Part shown: in pieces, positions 26,178 to 35,226 of the stretch
How the letters are laid out: every line of letters begins with the position of its first letter
Position numbering within the stretch: position 1 is the first letter of the stretch
Assembly: GCA_021325025.1 (NCBI GenBank)
Contig: JAJPHZ010000027.1
Coordinates: forward strand, 62,001 to 126,000
Direction: 5' to 3'
Source: Pseudomonadota bacterium
GTDB taxonomy: Bacteria > Desulfobacterota > Binatia > Binatales > Binataceae
Length of the DNA: 64,000 nt
Position numbers and translations under genes: made by a program
Notes under the pieces: generated by a model
What the model was told of the DNA's origin: nothing
The model's input: the letters and a program-made list of their open reading frames with translations, nothing else
Database searches by the model: none

Positions 26178-27695
26178 TTACAAACCGTACTTTTGGATCT
26201 TGGCGTAAAGCTTTTTGCGCGAGATGCGCAACAGGTTGGCGGCATGCACTTTGTTGCCGCCGGTGCTCTCCAGCGCTCGCTTGATCAGAGTGCGCTCGGC
26301 TTCCGCGAACGTGGTAACCGGCGGCCGGGCGGCCTCGGCAGCGGCGGAGTCGGCGCGCCGGCGTGCAATCGCCTCGGGCAGGTCCTCCAGCTCGATCACC
26401 GGATGGCGGCAAAAGGCCACCGCGTCCTCGACCACTTCGCGCAATTCCTGCACGTTGCCGGGCCACGAATATTCCGCCATCGCCGCCATCGCCTCGCGCG
26501 CAAATCCGGCCACTTGGCGCCCCAGGCGCCGGTTGGAGGCCGCGGTAAAATGCTCGATTAGCAACGGCAGATCCTCGCGGCGCTCGCGCAGCGGCGGAAG
26601 CTGCAGCATCGGCGCGTGCAGCCGCTCCAGCAGTTCCTTGTGCAAATGCCCGCGTTGGACCGCCTGATGCGGTTCGCGGCTGGTAGCCACGATCAATTGC
26701 ACCCCATGACCGTGCCCGCTCCGGTCATCACCCGCGCCGCTTCCTGGCTCGCTTAGCAGACGCGCCAACCGCAGTTGGGTGGCGCTGCCGGCTTCGGTGA
26801 CTTCATCGACAAACAAGGTGCCGCCTTGGGCGGAACGCAACATACCCAGATATTCTTCGCCGCCGTGCTGTGCGGGGTCGCGTGAATAGCCGAACAACTC
26901 GTCTTCGAGCAGTTCGGGCGGAAGAGCAGCGCAGTTGACGGCGACGAACGGTCCACCCGCGCGTGGACCGCTTTCATGCACCGCGTGTGCGACCAACTGG
27001 TGACCTGTGCCGCACTCGCCCACGACCAGCAGGCGGTCCGCGGCGGCCGACGCCTCGATATTGCTGTACAGCAGACGCATCGGGGCACTGGCGCCAACCA
27101 GGCCGGCAAAACGCGACCTGGCTGCTGCCGGAAGCAGCTCCGCTTCGCGCTCCAGCGCGGCGATGCGCTCTCCGGCCGCGGCTGAACCCGAACTGAGATA
27201 CGCGTCGACCAGCACCCTGATCCGCAGATAGCTCAATTTTTCAAACTTCGCCCCAGGAAACTTTCCCGCCCACGGCCCCCTTTGTTCTAAAGCCGTAAAC
27301 ACGCATTGGTCGAAGAGGTGAAGAGCCGTGATGGCTTCTTCCAAGGGCATTCGGTAGCCTGCCAGCAATCTGCCCAGGCTCATCAAGTGGCGGGCGTACT
27401 CGCGCAGGTTGCGGTTGAGAAGGGCGGCTTTGGTGCGCTCGAACGCGGGTTCGAAAATGTGGGTGAAGTGGCTTTCCGACAGGCAGCGGCGGTCGCCAAA
27501 GTGAAGCGCGTAGAGCCGGTACCAAAGATGGACAATTTCGCGGCTCTGCTCCAGAATAAAACGCAGGCCCGGAGCCATTTCGTCAAGCTCCTGCTCGCTC
27601 AGGTCGAAGCTGCACGCACGGGCCCCGCCTGAGGAGTTTTCCACAGGCTGTGTGTAACTCTCAGGCGCCCCCTCAAGATGGCCCGACTCGCGCAT
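26178..27695 (-). CDS. sigma-54-type AAA+ regulator, degenerate
   Basis: 505 residues. The N-terminal domain (30-165) is a helical sensor like the RsbRD N terminus (IVHLWYRLYALHF...HLMSLGRLLAGYRMPLEEAITALHLFD). The AAA+ domain follows (about 200-415), and a Fis-type helix-turn-helix closes the protein (GGNKVHAANLLRISRKKLYAKIQKYGL). Walker A reads GECGTGHQ at 226-233, with His in place of the ATP-binding Lys. The GAFTGA loop that touches sigma-54 is replaced by RDPAQH at 272-277. Walker B (GGTLFVDEV) is intact. It probably acts as a sigma-54-independent DNA-binding regulator. GAGGTG lies 6 bases before the ATG. Confidence 0.88.
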   Translation of the reverse strand: MRESGHLEGAPESYTQPVENSSGGARACSFDLSEQELDEMAPGLRFILEQSREIVHLWYRLYALHFGDRRCLSESHFTHIFEPAFERTKAALLNRNLREYARHLMSLGRLLAGYRMPLEEAITALHLFDQCVFTALEQRGPWAGKFPGAKFEKLSYLRIRVLVDAYLSSGSAAAGERIAALEREAELLPAAARSRFAGLVGASAPMRLLYSNIEASAAADRLLVVGECGTGHQLVAHAVHESGPRAGGPFVAVNCAALPPELLEDELFGYSRDPAQHGGEEYLGMLRSAQGGTLFVDEVTEAGSATQLRLARLLSEPGSGAGDDRSGHGHGVQLIVATSREPHQAVQRGHLHKELLERLHAPMLQLPPLRERREDLPLLIEHFTAASNRRLGRQVAGFAREAMAAMAEYSWPGNVQELREVVEDAVAFCRHPVIELEDLPEAIARRRADSAAAEAARPPVTTFAEAERTLIKRALESTGGNKVHAANLLRISRKKLYAKIQKYGL

Positions 27696-27735
27696 ATAGG
27701 CACCTCTACAGCGCCTGAGCCGGCATTACCATGAC

Positions 27736-27750
27736 CCAGGGTCACCCTGG
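27736..27750. promoter_or_regulatory. palindrome, possible operator
   Basis: A 7+1+7 palindrome, CCAGGGT-C-ACCCTGG, lies about 40 bases upstream of the degenerate sigma-54-type regulator and just after the Crp/Fnr gene stop. Its position suits autoregulation or Crp/Fnr binding, but it does not match the CRP (TGTGA) or FNR (TTGAT) half-sites. Function unproven. Confidence 0.4.
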
Positions 27751-27800
27751 TTGGCACAGGAATAAATTTCGTCGTGTGGAAAAGCTGATGCGTTAAAAGG

Positions 27801-28538
27801 TTACAAGTCTGCCGTCTTCCGCAACACCAGCCGGCGCCCCTCGCGCCCCAACAGCCGCTCCTTTTCGAGCTGGCGAATTTCGTGTGTCACCTTGGGACGC
27901 GAGGCGCCCGTCAAGTCGGCCAGATCTTCGTGCGTCAGAGGTAAATCCAGCATCGTACCCTGGGGGTGAGAAACGCCGAAGCGCGCGCATAAGTCGCCGA
28001 TCACTTCCAACAGGCGTTCACGAAGTGTCATGCCGCGACCCAACAGCGCCGCGGCCAGGCGGCCGTCGCGGGTTCCGAACAGAAAGGCAGTGGCGGCGGC
28101 AAAACGGCCAAAGGGCACGCCGAAGAGCACCTCGACCAGACGTCGATAGTTGATTTGCGCAATCACGCAATCGCGCACCGCGTCGCAGCGCAGCCGTGTT
28201 TGCAAAGGCTGCGGCAAAACCAAGGCATGGGCACAAATCTCACCCGGCCCGATTACCGCGAACAGTACGCGCCGACGGCGAGAGTCCAGATAGGTCAGGG
28301 TGACTACCCCTCGCAGAATCAGCAAAACCTCATCTGGTGTCTGGCCCTCGAAGAAGATGGTCTCACGCGCGGCATAGGTTCGGATCCTCAATTCGCGCTC
28401 CAGCGCCGCCAGCGTGCCGTTGGGGAAGTCCTTCAGCGAGGCGTTTTTCTGCAGCGCCTGCGTCAGCGTCCGATGCAGCAGAGCGGTGGTACCGGTCAGC
28501 CCGGAAGCCGCCAGCGCCGTTTTGCGCGTCAACGCCAT
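27801..28538 (-). CDS. Crp/Fnr-family transcription regulator
   Basis: 245 residues. An N-terminal cyclic-nucleotide-binding-like beta barrel (about 45-150, with IFFEGQTPDEVLLILRGVV) is followed by a long helix and a C-terminal winged helix (LPLTHEDLADLTGASRPKVTHEIRQLEKERLL, about 195-227). The cAMP-binding Arg-Ser pair of CRP and the FNR iron-sulfur cysteines are not visible, so the effector is unknown. I start at the ATG at 28538; a GTG three codons earlier is possible. It sits between the CheR-PAS gene and the degenerate AAA+ regulator, all on the minus strand. Confidence 0.87.
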   Translation of the reverse strand: MALTRKTALAASGLTGTTALLHRTLTQALQKNASLKDFPNGTLAALERELRIRTYAARETIFFEGQTPDEVLLILRGVVTLTYLDSRRRRVLFAVIGPGEICAHALVLPQPLQTRLRCDAVRDCVIAQINYRRLVEVLFGVPFGRFAAATAFLFGTRDGRLAAALLGRGMTLRERLLEVIGDLCARFGVSHPQGTMLDLPLTHEDLADLTGASRPKVTHEIRQLEKERLLGREGRRLVLRKTADL

Positions 28539-28608
28539 TGCAGCCACGCCGCGGCAGGATGCATAGACTCATTCATCGGCACGGGGTCTCCGGCTGGCGC
28601 AGCAGCAC

Positions 28609-30171
28609 TCATCGATGTTCATGAGTCCGCTTGAGCGGTTTGCGGACCAGGTCCTCCACGCCAGCGGCTCGCCCGCGAGCCGCACCAGCCTCGGCGAGCG
28701 TGAGCCGCAGCTCCTCGTTGAGAGCCTCCAGTTCTTGATTGGTGGACTGCAACTCCTCGTTGACGGTCTGCAATTCCTGGTTAACGGAGCGCAATTCTTC
28801 GTTAACCCGCTCCAGATGCTCGTTCGACGCCTGCAACTCAGCGATCGTTTTCCGGTACTTGGCGTTGACTTCCTCCTGACGTTCCTCTCCCAGTCGCATA
28901 TGCTCGACCGCTTGATGCAGTTCGGTCACATCCCAGATCAGGCAGACGGCGCCGCTTTCCTGATTCCGGTTGATGGCGAGGGGTCGTACCTTGAGGCGAA
29001 AGATCCGCGAACCGGATCCGTCCTTGACCGTAAACAGTTCCTCGGTGGCATTTCTGCCATACGGGGGCTGCGTCAACCGCTCCAGCATCCGCTCGCCAAC
29101 CGCGTAGCGCAGCTTCAAAGCGCTCAGTGGTTTGCCGACAACTTCGCTGCTGATGTGGCCGAACAGGCGCTCGGCGCCATAATTCCAAAACGTGACGATG
29201 CCGTCCCTGGACACCATCACCACCGCGCAATCGACTGCGTTGAGGGCGGCGGCGTAAGTCTCCACCCCCACGCTGTAAGGGGCTTGTTCGCCACCCCCAG
29301 TGGCTGAGACCACGGGGCTGCGCACGAGGCGGCGCAGGGCTTCGTGCGGCTCGCCGGAGCATTTGCGATAAATACGCAGCTCCAGATCAGTGGCGGTGAA
29401 CAGCTCCTCGCCCGCCGGCAAGAGTTCGGATTTGCCCAGCACCAGCAAGTCGGCGGGCTTGAGCGCCTGGCTCAGATGCATCAGCGAGCGGCGTTGTCCG
29501 GCCGCGTCCAGATAGATGAACAGGTTGCGGCACAGAATCAGATCCAAGCGCGAGATCGGCGCATCCTTGACCAGGTCGTGAACGCCAAAGACGATCGAGC
29601 GGCGCAGTTCGCGCCGCACCATGTAGCCCTCGGCGCTGGGAACGAACCATCGATTGAGCAGCTCTGCCGGCACCACATGCACCTGCGCGCCGGAGAATCG
29701 GCCCCTGCCGGCTGCTGCGATCGCGCCGGCGTCGCGGTCGGTGGCAAACACCTTGAAGGTGAAGTCATGTGTGCTGGTCAAATCGTGAAGCAGCATCGCA
29801 ATCGAATAGGCTTCCTCGCCGCTGGCGCAGCCGATGCTCCAGACACGAACTTCGCCGCCGGGACCGGCCCGCTCGACCATCTCGGGCAGAATGCTGTGGC
29901 GCAGCTTGTCCCATAAGGGCGAGTCACGGAAGAAGCCGGTGACCTTGATGACCAGCGCCGTGGCCAGCGCGTCGGCTTCAGCAGGGTCATCCCGCAGCAA
30001 CGCACAGTATTGTGCGGCGCTGACGCAATTGCGCATACGCATGCGCTGCTCCAGGCGCCGTGCCAGCGTCGAGCGCCGGTAACAACTGAAATCGACCTGG
30101 CGAATTTCAGCGAGCTGCTCAAGGACCGCGCTGAGTTGGTCGCCTGCGACGGTGTTTGCCTTCAGCGCCAT
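28609..30171 (-). CDS. CheR methyltransferase-PAS-coiled coil signalling protein
   Basis: 520 residues. Domains in order: CheR N-terminal helices (10-75), the SAM-dependent methyltransferase (about 90-275) with the GCASGEEAYSIAM motif at 114-126 and LILCRNLFIYLD, a PAS domain (about 305-420: VMVSRDGIVTFWNYGAERLFG), and a heptad-rich coiled coil of NEELQSTNQELEALNEEL repeats to about 495. This matches the middle of CheB-CheR-PAS-kinase fusions, but the CheB domain before it and the histidine kinase after it are missing. It may methylate a receptor-like partner elsewhere. First gene of the three-gene regulatory block. Confidence 0.88.
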   Translation of the reverse strand: MALKANTVAGDQLSAVLEQLAEIRQVDFSCYRRSTLARRLEQRMRMRNCVSAAQYCALLRDDPAEADALATALVIKVTGFFRDSPLWDKLRHSILPEMVERAGPGGEVRVWSIGCASGEEAYSIAMLLHDLTSTHDFTFKVFATDRDAGAIAAAGRGRFSGAQVHVVPAELLNRWFVPSAEGYMVRRELRRSIVFGVHDLVKDAPISRLDLILCRNLFIYLDAAGQRRSLMHLSQALKPADLLVLGKSELLPAGEELFTATDLELRIYRKCSGEPHEALRRLVRSPVVSATGGGEQAPYSVGVETYAAALNAVDCAVVMVSRDGIVTFWNYGAERLFGHISSEVVGKPLSALKLRYAVGERMLERLTQPPYGRNATEELFTVKDGSGSRIFRLKVRPLAINRNQESGAVCLIWDVTELHQAVEHMRLGEERQEEVNAKYRKTIAELQASNEHLERVNEELRSVNQELQTVNEELQSTNQELEALNEELRLTLAEAGAARGRAAGVEDLVRKPLKRTHEHR

Positions 30172-30298
30172 GATAAAACTGAGTTCGACCTTGCCCGCTC
30201 AAGCGCTTGGTCGATTTTCTCGTAACATTTTGCCGCAACTCTTGCCAGAATTTTGTCCCTACCTGGGCGTGCGGCGGTCAGGCCCAACCCTACACTCT

Positions 30299-31189
30299 TC
30301 AGCCCAACGCCATGATCGGATCCAGCCAGGTGCGCGCCAGTTGCTCGACGTGCTTGCGGTTATCCTCATCCGAGCACGGCCGCCACCAGCCCTGGATGAC
30401 GATTTCGCTGGTCCCTGCGTCGCGGTAGCGTTTGAGGCTGTCGCGCGCCGCATACTTTGGATCATCGGGAGTGATAATTATTTCCACATCCTCGGCTTTG
30501 CGGCCATGCTCGGCCAGAATCCGGTGTAGCTTGGCGATTTTCTCCTCCGCCGCCTGCGGCGAGTTCATATAGCCGAACCATCCGCTACCCAGCCGCGCCA
30601 CCCTACGCATCGCGGCGGTGGTCTCGCCGCCGAAGGTGATCGGCAGCGCCGCGCGCCGCACCGGCTTGGGATTGCAGCGGATGTTTTCGAACTTCACGAA
30701 CTGGCCGCTATAACTGGCGGGATCGTCGCCCCACAGCCGCTTCATCGCTTCGATGTATTCGTCGGTGCGTTTGGCCCGTTCAGCGAATGGTACCCCGGCG
30801 GCGCGGAACTCCTCCTCCATCCAGCCGATTCCCGCCCCCAGCATGAAGCGCCCCTCCGACAGTTGGTCGAGCGAGGCAATCTCCTTAGCCAGGATCACCG
30901 GGTTGTGCATCGGGATCAGCGAAATTCCCGTGGCCAGGCGCACGCGCGTGGTCACCGCCGCCGCATAGGTCAGGGCGATGAACGGGTCATAGAGGCTCAT
31001 GTGGGTGGGGCCAGGCAGCTCGCCGGCCTGCGAATAGGGATATTTGCGCCGGTAATCGTCGGTAAAAACCACGTGCTCGACGGCGTAGAGCGTCGCAAAC
31101 CCCAGCCGCTCGGCGGTCGTGGCCAGGGTCCGGATTGCCGCGGGGGTGATGCCCGCGCCGCAACCCACGCATATCAGGCCTAGTTTCAT
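30299..31189 (-). CDS. LLM-class flavin/F420-dependent oxidoreductase
   Basis: 296 residues, a luciferase-like monooxygenase barrel. Typical segments are EHVVFTDDYRRKYPYS, the cofactor-site SLIPMHNPVILAKEIASLDQLSEGRFMLGAGIGW, and the C-terminal IVIQGWWRP. The family uses FMN or F420 to oxidise or hydroxylate organic substrates, which cannot be fixed here. Start placed at the ATG at 31189 with AAGGAG upstream; the frame extends 61 codons further but is unlike family members. It is divergent from the cyclase gene across 224 bases and may share its regulation. Confidence 0.9.
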   Translation of the reverse strand: MKLGLICVGCGAGITPAAIRTLATTAERLGFATLYAVEHVVFTDDYRRKYPYSQAGELPGPTHMSLYDPFIALTYAAAVTTRVRLATGISLIPMHNPVILAKEIASLDQLSEGRFMLGAGIGWMEEEFRAAGVPFAERAKRTDEYIEAMKRLWGDDPASYSGQFVKFENIRCNPKPVRRAALPITFGGETTAAMRRVARLGSGWFGYMNSPQAAEEKIAKLHRILAEHGRKAEDVEIIITPDDPKYAARDSLKRYRDAGTSEIVIQGWWRPCSDEDNRKHVEQLARTWLDPIMALG

Positions 31190-31413
31190 GAAACCTTCTC
31201 CTTCTCGCACCGGACGGCGCCAGCCTTTGCAGCGTCGCGCGCCGAAGCCGCCCCGCGGCTGATGCTGCGCCAGTATATCGGAAACCGCTACGGTCAGGGA
31301 GAACGGGTGAAGATGCACGAGCGCAGGCGCAGACCTGCCGAATCGCAGTCGGTGGCCGTGCGCCGTTGACAATTCCGCTACTGCGGCCTATCGGGCTTGG
31401 ACGAGGAAGCGTC

Positions 31414-32358
31414 ATGGCATATCCGGAACATTGGGGAATCAGGCAGTTGTCCAACTGGGGCCGCTGGGGCAAGGATGACCAGCTCGGCACCGCCAACTTC
31501 ATCACGCCCGAGGTGGTGGCCGCCGCAGCGCGCGAGGCGCACGAGGGCAAGGTGTTCAGCCTCGCGATCCCGTTCGAGCGCGGCGGCCCGGTGCATCCGG
31601 CGCGCACCCCCTATCAGCATTATTTCGCGATGGTCAACGCGGGCGGCGACGCGTGGGGGATGCCGCTTAAGAGCAATGTGGTGTGGAACGAGGACATTGT
31701 GACGATGCCGCTGCAAGTCGCCACCCAATGGGACGGGCTGGCGCACGCCGGATACGACGGCATGTTCTACAACGGCGTGCCGATAAGCGCGGTGAGCGCG
31801 CATCGCGGCGCCACGCGCAATTCGATCGCTGCGCTGTCGCAGACGCTGATCACGCGCGGCGTACTGCTCGACATGGTATCCTACAAAAAGGCGGAGGCAG
31901 CCGGTCATCTGCCGCCCGCCTATGCGATTAGCGCCGCCGATATCGACGGCTGCCTGGCGGCGCAACAGGTCACGCCCAAAAGTGGCGACGCGCTGCTGGT
32001 GCGCACCGGCTGGGTGCCGCATTGGTACCAGCATCCTGAACAGCGCGACGCCTTCTGGAAGGCCTGTCCGGGCCTGTCCTACAGGACCGTGGAATGGATT
32101 TACGATCACGAGATTTCGTGCGTCGCGGTCGACAACATTACCGCCGAAGTCTCGCCCTCGGAACTGCGCGACGAGACCACGCCCTTCCATCGCATCGCGA
32201 TCCGCGACCTTGGGCTCACCATCGGCGAGGTCTTCAACTTCGAGGCGCTGGCTGCGGATTGCCGCGCCGACGGCCGCTACACCTGCTTTTTCGTCGCTCC
32301 GCCGCTGCCCTTTGTGGGCGGCGTCGGCAGTCCGATCAATCCGGTGGCGATGAAATAA
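31414..32358 (+). CDS. cyclase-family (kynurenine formamidase-like) metal hydrolase
   Basis: 314 residues of the cyclase/kynurenine formamidase-like fold. The usual metal motif HxGTHxDxxxH appears as TQWDGLAHAGYDG, keeping the D and H but with Q in place of the first metal-side H/T, a variant seen in long-chain members. The C-terminal PLPFVGGVGSPINPVAM is the family tail. It would hydrolyse a lactone or amide to open a ring. Start at the ATG at 31414 (GAGGA nearby) rather than 16 codons earlier. It is followed by two amidohydrolases on the same strand, so a shared pathway is likely. Confidence 0.87.
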   Translation: MAYPEHWGIRQLSNWGRWGKDDQLGTANFITPEVVAAAAREAHEGKVFSLAIPFERGGPVHPARTPYQHYFAMVNAGGDAWGMPLKSNVVWNEDIVTMPLQVATQWDGLAHAGYDGMFYNGVPISAVSAHRGATRNSIAALSQTLITRGVLLDMVSYKKAEAAGHLPPAYAISAADIDGCLAAQQVTPKSGDALLVRTGWVPHWYQHPEQRDAFWKACPGLSYRTVEWIYDHEISCVAVDNITAEVSPSELRDETTPFHRIAIRDLGLTIGEVFNFEALAADCRADGRYTCFFVAPPLPFVGGVGSPINPVAMK

Positions 32359-32473
32359 TCCTATTTGGAGCAGCCGTTCAGCTTGCCGCCGCGGCCCATT
32401 TGGCGCAACAATGGGCCAATCCGACGGCACGGACGACGAGCTCAGCCGGCCGTACACGCAGGAGGAATTTGCC

Positions 32474-33607
32474 ATGGTGCCATCGCGGATCATCTCAGCG
32501 GACTCGCACATGATCGAGCCGCCAGACTTGTGGACCACGCGTCTGGACAAAAAGTTAAGAGACCAGGCACCGCATGTCGAAAACACCGCCAAGGGCAGCT
32601 ACTTCGTCGCGCCCGGGCTCAAGCCCTCGCCGGTCTCGCTGGGTTTCGGCGCGGGGCGCAGCGGTCAGGAACTCAAGGAACATTTCAAAAAGGGCTACGA
32701 GAGCGCGCCGGCAGGCGGTTGGGACCCGGTCGAGCGCATCAAGGACCAGGACATTGACGGCGTCAGCGCCGAGGTCCTGTACACGACCTACGGGATGCCG
32801 CTGTTCAGCCTGCCCGACGCCGAATTGCAGCGCGCCTGCTTTAAGGCCTACAACGACTGGCTGGCCGAGTTCTGTGCGCACGATCCCCGCCGTTTTTATG
32901 GAATCGGGCTGGTTTCGCTGGAGGACATCGGCGAGGGCGTCAAGGAGCTGGAGCGATGCGCCAAAATCGGCCTGCGTGGCGCGCAGGTGTGGGGCGCGCC
33001 GCCCGCCGACCGGCCCTACTGGATGCGGGTGTGGGATCCGCTATGGAGCGCCGCGCAGGAACTGGCGATGCCACTGTCGCTGCATATCGGCACCGGCAAG
33101 CATGATCGCCGTCCCGAGAAGGCACCGTCGGTCGATCCGCAGACCGACGCGCGCGGACCCTTCATGACCTCCCGGTACGTCAACCTCATCCACGAGTTGC
33201 AGCGCTCCTTTACCGACATCATCCTGGGCGGCGTGCTGGAACGTTTTCCGCGCCTGCTCCTGATCTCGGCGGAGAACGACACCGGATGGATTCCACACTA
33301 CATGTATCGGATGGATCACGGCTATGAGAAATTCAACGCCATGTCGGATCAGCCGCTGCCGCAGCCGCCCAGCTTCTACATCCGGCGTCAGATGATGGCT
33401 ACCTTCCAGGACGACCCGATCGGACCCATGACGCACGAATTCTTCGGCGCCGACAATTACATGTGGGCTTCCGACTTTCCGCACACCGACTGCACCTGGC
33501 CCAATTCCCGCCAGGTGATCGAACGCGACTTCGCCAGGATTCCCGACGACGTCACGCGCAAGATCGTGTTCGAAAACGTAGCCCGCGTCTACCGCATCGA
33601 GGTGTAG
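32474..33607 (+). CDS. amidohydrolase-2 family metal-dependent hydrolase
   Basis: 377 residues. Metal site residues are in IISADSHMIEPPDLW (near 8-10), LSLHIGTG in the middle and WASDFPHTDCTWPNS near the C terminus. KGSYFVAPGLKPSPVSLGFGAGRS in the N-terminal region is a lid that differs from the other copies. GGAGGA lies 7 bases before the ATG at 32474; a longer frame starts in the 3' neighbourhood of the cyclase gene. The next amidohydrolase begins 6 bases after its stop. Likely decarboxylase/hydrolase of an aromatic-derived acid. Confidence 0.9.
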   Translation: MVPSRIISADSHMIEPPDLWTTRLDKKLRDQAPHVENTAKGSYFVAPGLKPSPVSLGFGAGRSGQELKEHFKKGYESAPAGGWDPVERIKDQDIDGVSAEVLYTTYGMPLFSLPDAELQRACFKAYNDWLAEFCAHDPRRFYGIGLVSLEDIGEGVKELERCAKIGLRGAQVWGAPPADRPYWMRVWDPLWSAAQELAMPLSLHIGTGKHDRRPEKAPSVDPQTDARGPFMTSRYVNLIHELQRSFTDIILGGVLERFPRLLLISAENDTGWIPHYMYRMDHGYEKFNAMSDQPLPQPPSFYIRRQMMATFQDDPIGPMTHEFFGADNYMWASDFPHTDCTWPNSRQVIERDFARIPDDVTRKIVFENVARVYRIEV

Positions 33608-33613
33608 AGGGAG

Positions 33614-35041
33614 ATGGCTGAGCTGACCAAATCCGCCAAGGCGCACGCCCGCCTATCGCATCCGGTGATCGACTCCGACGGGCATTGGGTCGAGTATCTG
33701 CCGGCGCTGACCGAGTATATCAAGCAGGAGATCGGCGCGGCCGGCGCCGAGCGCTATTGGAACGCGGTGGCCTGGTATTGGGGCGATCCCAAACTGACTA
33801 CGGCGCAGCGGCGGGACAAGCGCCTGCCGGTAATGGGATGGTGGCCGGTGCCGACCAAAAACACGCTGGACCGCGCCACCGTGATGCTGCCCAAGCTGTT
33901 GTACGAGCGCATGGGCGACCTCGGGCTGGATTTCGCCGTGCTCTATCCGACCGCGCCGACGCTCACCATCGGCCCCTACCTGGAAGACGAAGAGGTAAGG
34001 CGCGGCGGATGCCGTGCCCTCAATCGCTATGCCGCCGACATCTTCCGCGGCTATGAGGATCGGCTGACGCCGGTGGGCGTCATCCCCAACCACACGCCCA
34101 GGGAAGCGATCGAAGAGCTGGAATTTGTCAAATCCCTGGGTATCAAGGCGGTGGTGTTCGCCGGGCTCATCAGCCGTCCCTCCCCGGGCGGCAACGGCGG
34201 CCGTTATTGGGACACCCTGGCGCTGGACAGTGACTACGACTACGACCCGGTGTGGTCCAGATGCGAGGAGCTGAAGATCGTTCCGACCTTCCACACCTCG
34301 ACGCTGAATTTCGGTTATCGCACCCAACGTACCAACTTCGTCTACAACCACGTCGGCCACTTTGCCGCCGGATGCGAGGCGATGTGCAAGGCGATGTTCC
34401 TGGGCGGCGTGACGCTACGTTTTCCGAAGCTGAAATTCGCCTTCATGGAGGGCGGTGCGGCGTGGGCCTGCAATCTGTACAACGACCTGGTCCGCCATTG
34501 GAACATCCGCAATCCCAGGGCGCTGGAGAACTTCAATCCCGCCAATCTGGATCGCGAATACCTGGTCTCACTCATCTCGCAGCACGGCGGGGAGCTGATG
34601 AAGGACCTGATGAAGCGGCAGGGATGGGACCGCAAGGCCGAGACCGCCGGTGTCGCCCCCGAACTGGAGAACATGGATGATTTCTGGCGCTGCAAAATCC
34701 GAAGCGGCGAAGACCTGCGCAATCTGTTCGTCGACAATCTCTACTTCGGGTGCGAGTCGGAGGATCCGCTCAACGCGATGGCATTCGACACGCGGGCCAA
34801 CGCCTTCGGTGCCCGCCTCAACATCCTGCTGGGCTCAGACATCGGCCATTTCGATGTGCTGGAGATGACCGAGGTAATCGAAGAAGCATGGGAATTGGTC
34901 GAGCGCGGGGTGCTGAGCGAGGAGCAGTTGAAGGAATTTACCTTCTCCAATCCGGCCCGCTTCTGGAGCCATCTGGATCGCGCCTTCTTCAAAGGCACCG
35001 CGGTCGAAAAGCAGGTCAATGAAGTGCTGGCTGGCGGTTGA
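33614..35041 (+). CDS. amidohydrolase-2 family hydrolase, long form
   Basis: 475 residues, about 90 longer than its three relatives in the window. The metal motif is VIDSDGHWVEYLP, with a DxDGH form instead of DSH. A central FHTSTLNFG (His) and LLGSDIGHFDV (Asp) complete the expected ligands. The extra length lies in helical inserts around 300-345 (DLVRHWNIRNPRALENFNPANLDREY) and at the C terminus. It starts 6 bases after the previous stop, so it is co-translated or co-transcribed. Such longer members often act on multi-ring or CoA-free acids, but the substrate is not readable. Confidence 0.88.
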   Translation: MAELTKSAKAHARLSHPVIDSDGHWVEYLPALTEYIKQEIGAAGAERYWNAVAWYWGDPKLTTAQRRDKRLPVMGWWPVPTKNTLDRATVMLPKLLYERMGDLGLDFAVLYPTAPTLTIGPYLEDEEVRRGGCRALNRYAADIFRGYEDRLTPVGVIPNHTPREAIEELEFVKSLGIKAVVFAGLISRPSPGGNGGRYWDTLALDSDYDYDPVWSRCEELKIVPTFHTSTLNFGYRTQRTNFVYNHVGHFAAGCEAMCKAMFLGGVTLRFPKLKFAFMEGGAAWACNLYNDLVRHWNIRNPRALENFNPANLDREYLVSLISQHGGELMKDLMKRQGWDRKAETAGVAPELENMDDFWRCKIRSGEDLRNLFVDNLYFGCESEDPLNAMAFDTRANAFGARLNILLGSDIGHFDVLEMTEVIEEAWELVERGVLSEEQLKEFTFSNPARFWSHLDRAFFKGTAVEKQVNEVLAGG

Positions 35042-35226
35042 GCGCCATACCGCCGGCGACGGCCCGGCAAGTGCCAGCAATGGTGGGACAGGTGCGTCCC
35101 CGCGTGTCAGGCTTTCTGGTTTGCAGATTCCTCAGAGCGCCGATTCGTGTGGATGTTGGATTGCGGCGCGGGACCCGCTTGACCGGCTGCTCGCCCGGCG
35201 AAAGACTCTGATGCATCAAGCTGACC

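Noticed and set aside
27736-27770. Possible sigma-54 promoter near the palindrome (TGGCAC)
   Set aside because: There is a TGGCAC-like -24 box but no TTGC -12 element at the required spacing.
31190-31413. N-terminal extension of the LLM gene beyond 31189
   Set aside because: The extra 61 codons are Arg/Gly-rich and unlike family members, while the ATG at 31189 has AAGGAG upstream.
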